This document shows, piece by piece, positions 61,669-64,000 of a stretch of 64,000 nucleotides of DNA. The translations under genes were made by a program, and so were the position numbers. The number at the start of each line of letters is the position of its first letter. The first letter of the stretch is position 1. Source of the DNA: an uncultured Ilyobacter sp. (GTDB lineage: Bacteria; Fusobacteriota; Fusobacteriia; Fusobacteriales; Fusobacteriaceae); contig NZ_OY764058.1 of NCBI RefSeq assembly GCF_963668085.1, positions 558,001-622,000 of the forward strand, in the 5' to 3' direction. The notes under the pieces are model-generated. The model searched no databases. It saw only the letters and a list, made by a program, of their open reading frames with translations, and had not been told where the DNA came from.

Positions 61669-62181
61669 TTACTTCATTGTTACCCTCATGAGAAGATCTC
61701 CTGCCTTTACTTTCCCGGTTACTCTCTCTATCTCATCTACAAGCTCCATATTAGATATTATTACAGGAGTTTTTACAGATTTAGCATTGGTTTTTAGATA
61801 TTCAAGATCATATTTCACCAGTTTATCACCTGTCTTGGCAGCCCCTTCTCTTCCGATTCTTTCAAATCCCTTTCCCTTTAAATTCACAGTGTCCACCCCG
61901 AAATGAACTATTACCTCAAGGCCCTCTTTTGACTCAAAAGACACTGCGTGATTTGTTTCAAATATGCTCATATCTTCTGTATCCAGCGGTGAGTATATCA
62001 TATCTCCTGAAGGAATTATTGCGACTCCGTCTCCTATAGCCTTACATGCAAAAGCCTCGTCCGGGACTTCTGAAAGACCCACAACATCACCGTCAATCGG
62101 AGAATATATTTCCACTACTTTTTTTTCCACTACCTTTTCAACAACTTTTTTACTTCCAAAAAGCTTTGACAGAATACCCAT
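61669..62181 (-). CDS. PTS EIIA component, glucose (Crr) type
   Basis: EIIA passes phosphate from HPr to the EIIB domain of ScrA. The protein has a Lys/Val-rich linker (KKVVEKVVEKKVVE) and then the beta-rich EIIA fold: YSPIDGDVVGLSEVPDEAF, GDGVAIIPS, HAVSFESKEGLEVIVHFGVDTV with the active-site His, and VKAGDLLM. ATG 62181 (MGILSKLFG) follows AAGGAGTGG; it gives 170 residues. It lies downstream of a ScrR operator and is the first structural gene of the operon. Confidence 0.9.
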   Translation of the reverse strand: MGILSKLFGSKKVVEKVVEKKVVEIYSPIDGDVVGLSEVPDEAFACKAIGDGVAIIPSGDMIYSPLDTEDMSIFETNHAVSFESKEGLEVIVHFGVDTVNLKGKGFERIGREGAAKTGDKLVKYDLEYLKTNAKSVKTPVIISNMELVDEIERVTGKVKAGDLLMRVTMK

Positions 62182-62236
62182 TTGAAATCCACTCCTTACT
62201 TTAAAAAACAAGTGATAAAAACAGTTCTCCAAAACA

Positions 62237-62250
62237 TGGTATCGATACCA
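62237..62250. promoter_or_regulatory. ScrR operator of the sucrose operon
   Basis: The perfect palindrome TGGTATCGATACCA has the central CG typical of LacI-family operators. It lies between scrR and the EIIA gene, 56 bases before the start. A nearly identical site precedes scrR. Confidence 0.85.
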
Positions 62251-62271
62251 CATACCGGAAAAAAGAAAAGG

Positions 62272-63258
62272 CTATATTTTGCTAGCACTCTCCCTTTCCA
62301 CCAGTCTATAATTCATTACTATTTTTTCTGATTTATCGGTTTTTAAAATTCTCATCAAAACTCTGGCAGACTCTTCTCCTGATTCTAAATACTGATATTT
62401 TATAGTGGTCAATCCAGGATTATAAATTTCTGCTATACCTGAATCTCCCTCTCCTACTACAGAAACGTCCTCAGGAACCCTGTACCCATTTTTCAGGAGA
62501 TAATTTATAGCACCTACAGCCAGGTTGTCGGTAACTGCTAATATTGCTGTAGGTTTTTCTTTCATAAGTTTTCTCATAGAAGCATCCACCGATGAAATTT
62601 CGAAGTTCCCTATGGAAATAAGATTTCTGTCTACATCGATTCCGTGTTCCTTGAGGGCGTCTTCGTATCCTCTTCTTCTCTGGTAACCTACTGCTCTGTC
62701 TATCTCATCTACCCCTATAAAACCTATTTTTAGGTGTCCGTTTTTCACCAGATAGTTTGTCATCTCCACTGTAGCACCATAATCGTTGTGGATAATGCAG
62801 GAAAAATCATGACTACTTGAATCCTGTCCTATAAAAACAGTAGGTATCTTCATCTTTTTCAATAATTTTACATGTTCCTCAGCTATATTAGTAGCCACAA
62901 AAATAATACCGTCCACTCTCTTCTGCTTAAATATCTTTATGAATTCAATCTCTTTTTTGAAATCCAAACCTGTGTTTGCCAGTATGGAACTATATCCATT
63001 TTCATCAAGAACCTTTGTTATCCCATCTGCCACAAGACCTATAGTCCTAGAGCTAAGCTTCGGTATTATAACACCTATAAGTTTTGTATTTTTTTTCTTC
63101 AGATCTTTTGCAGTATCACTGGGAAGGTATCCTGTATCATCTATTATTTTCTCTACCCTTTCCCTGACTTCCTGCTTTACATAGCCGGAATCATTTAACA
63201 CTCTTGATACTGTAGAAGTAGATACCTCTGCTAATCTTGCAATTTCTTTTATCGTCAT
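62272..63258 (-). CDS. scrR: LacI-family sucrose operon repressor ScrR
   Basis: The 328-residue regulator starts TIKEIARLAEVSTSTVSRVL, a LacI-type helix-turn-helix, with the hinge helix KKKNTKLIGVIIP next. The periplasmic-binding-protein-like core has FDKRVDGI-type, AILAVTDNLAVGAINYL and TTIKYQY segments. Genes downstream show it should respond to a sucrose-derived sugar. Operators before itself and before the EIIA gene indicate autoregulation and operon repression. GAGGTGATG precedes ATG. Confidence 0.92.
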   Translation of the reverse strand: MTIKEIARLAEVSTSTVSRVLNDSGYVKQEVRERVEKIIDDTGYLPSDTAKDLKKKNTKLIGVIIPKLSSRTIGLVADGITKVLDENGYSSILANTGLDFKKEIEFIKIFKQKRVDGIIFVATNIAEEHVKLLKKMKIPTVFIGQDSSSHDFSCIIHNDYGATVEMTNYLVKNGHLKIGFIGVDEIDRAVGYQRRRGYEDALKEHGIDVDRNLISIGNFEISSVDASMRKLMKEKPTAILAVTDNLAVGAINYLLKNGYRVPEDVSVVGEGDSGIAEIYNPGLTTIKYQYLESGEESARVLMRILKTDKSEKIVMNYRLVERESASKI

Positions 63259-63274
63259 CTTTCATCACCTCTTG

Positions 63275-63288
63275 TGGTATCGGTACCA
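63275..63288. promoter_or_regulatory. ScrR operator before scrR
   Basis: TGGTATCGGTACCA differs from the other operator by one central base. It sits about 12 bases downstream of the -10 box of the scrR promoter, where a bound repressor would block transcription. Confidence 0.85.
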
Positions 63289-63300
63289 CACTCTAATACA

Positions 63301-63329
63301 TTTCTACCACTTTTAGAACAACTTGTCAA
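63301..63329 (-). promoter_or_regulatory. scrR promoter
   Basis: TTGACA (63329-63324) and TAGAAA (63306-63301) are separated by 17 bases on the minus strand, directly upstream of the operator. Bases 63330-63612 are otherwise AT-rich with no gene. Confidence 0.6.
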
Positions 63330-63612
63330 TATTTTTTTTGTGAATTCTTTTTTTATAAAAAATATTTATATGGGAATTCCGTTAAAAATTAAAACACAAT
63401 AAATAAATATCCTGTTTTTTTATATTTAAAAAAATACAGCCCTTTAATCATTTCTTTGAAGATACCATAAAAACTATTCTTGATTAGGCTAGTAGATAAA
63501 ATGTCATAGATACTGGTATACATGGTAGGTTGAATCCCTTATAAAAATTGGATTTTTGACGGAAAATAAGGTAGAATGTCTCTTAAGAATATTTTACCTT
63601 GGAGAAAAATTT

Positions 63613-64000
63613 ATGAAGAAAAAAGCAGACGAACTACTATCTCTTTACGAGAGCATTATTGCATCTGACGATAAGGTCTACCACAAGATGAAATTAAAAG
63701 TAAAGGAGGAGATATTCAAACTATTAGAAAATCCAAATGATTCCTTTATAGGAGACAGGCGAATTTATGAGGGGAAAATTTTAAAAGACCTTATTTTAAA
63801 AGAACGGTTTAAGGCAGAGAGACATTCTCTTCCTCTAAACTATATCCTCTTTGAAAAACTAACTCCTTGCATGAAAAAAGAAAGTATAGAAAATTTAGGT
63901 ATGTTGATGTTAGAAAGTATAAGATATGAGGATATTTTAGGTTATATCCCTTCTCTGGGATTCGTATTGCTCTTGTTTAATACTTCTAAGGAAAGTGCAT
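63613..64000 (+). CDS. Unrecognised gene, 5' part (runs off the window)
   Basis: ATG 63613 with TTGGAGAAA upstream opens a frame that stays open to the end of the window (129 codons). It begins MKKKADELLSLYESIIASDD and is Lys- and Glu-rich and mostly helical, with a more hydrophobic stretch (ILGYIPSLGFVLLLF) near the visible end. No signal peptide or known motif is seen. The uninterrupted frame and ribosome site support a real gene. Confidence 0.65.
   Translation, partial: MKKKADELLSLYESIIASDDKVYHKMKLKVKEEIFKLLENPNDSFIGDRRIYEGKILKDLILKERFKAERHSLPLNYILFEKLTPCMKKESIENLGMLMLESIRYEDILGYIPSLGFVLLLFNTSKESA

Overview
The window looks like chromosomal DNA of an anaerobic, low-GC, outer-membrane-bearing bacterium. 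The gene mix is a NAD de novo operon with a short NadB, selenium donor genes selD/yedF/DUF3343, c-di-GMP-I riboswitches, Tat-linked flavoprotein reductases, LolA-like/beta-barrel/MMPL genes, CIRCE-groESL and a sucrose PTS. Together with the AT-rich base use this suggests Fusobacteriota of the Ilyobacter/Propionigenium kind. That assignment is an inference from content; there is no rRNA in the window. I saw no tRNA, rRNA or CRISPR array.

Layout. 1-4.4 kb: end of a VanZ-like gene, a sixA gene cut by an in-frame stop, a Mth938-like gene, corA and cstA. 4.4-9.6 kb: nadA-nadB-nadC, an AmiD-like amidase lipoprotein, a uracil-DNA glycosylase and a GDSL hydrolase. 9.6-11.7 kb: a decaying dTDP-rhamnose operon with intact rfbC and rfbD, a wrecked rfbB and a trace of rfbA. 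12-14.8 kb: CIRCE, groES, groEL, a periplasmic protein and an internally deleted small-heat-shock gene.

14.9-24.5 kb is a c-di-GMP island: two converging units, each starting with a c-di-GMP-I riboswitch plus terminator. One encodes a substrate-binding lipoprotein and a membrane HD-GYP protein. The other encodes a membrane HD-GYP protein, two histidine kinases, five receiver domains and a REC-PAS-GGDEF-HD-GYP output protein. 24.7-28.9 kb: small proteins and polyphosphate metabolism (ppx, pap). 29-32.6 kb: an FAD oxidoreductase and selenium genes. 32.8-38.2 kb: LolA-like protein, outer-membrane barrel, MMPL/RND transporter and an OmpA lipoprotein. 39-44 kb: GlpA-like oxidoreductase, DUF4412 protein, HxlR regulator with a divergent VOC protein, DUF697 protein. 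Three copies of a MITE-like repeat lie at 28.5, 38.2 and 44.2 kb.

44.5-52.8 kb (minus strand): tatA-tatC-tatB behind three paralogous FrdA/AprA-type flavoproteins, a ferredoxin, a lipoprotein and a NapH-type polyferredoxin with an FMN-binding domain. Together they look like a membrane-to-periplasm electron-transfer module, with a five-unit 11-bp direct-repeat array upstream. 53.2-57.5 kb: a six-gene operon in which a 2-hydroxyacyl-CoA-dehydratase-like (double-cubane) reductase and its ATP-dependent activase precede queD-queE-folE-queC. This is the strongest candidate for an undescribed system: an ATP-driven reduction tied to queuosine synthesis. 57.7-63.3 kb: a sucrose operon scrR-EIIA-scrA-scrB-scrK with two palindromic ScrR operators. 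The window ends inside an unrecognised gene.
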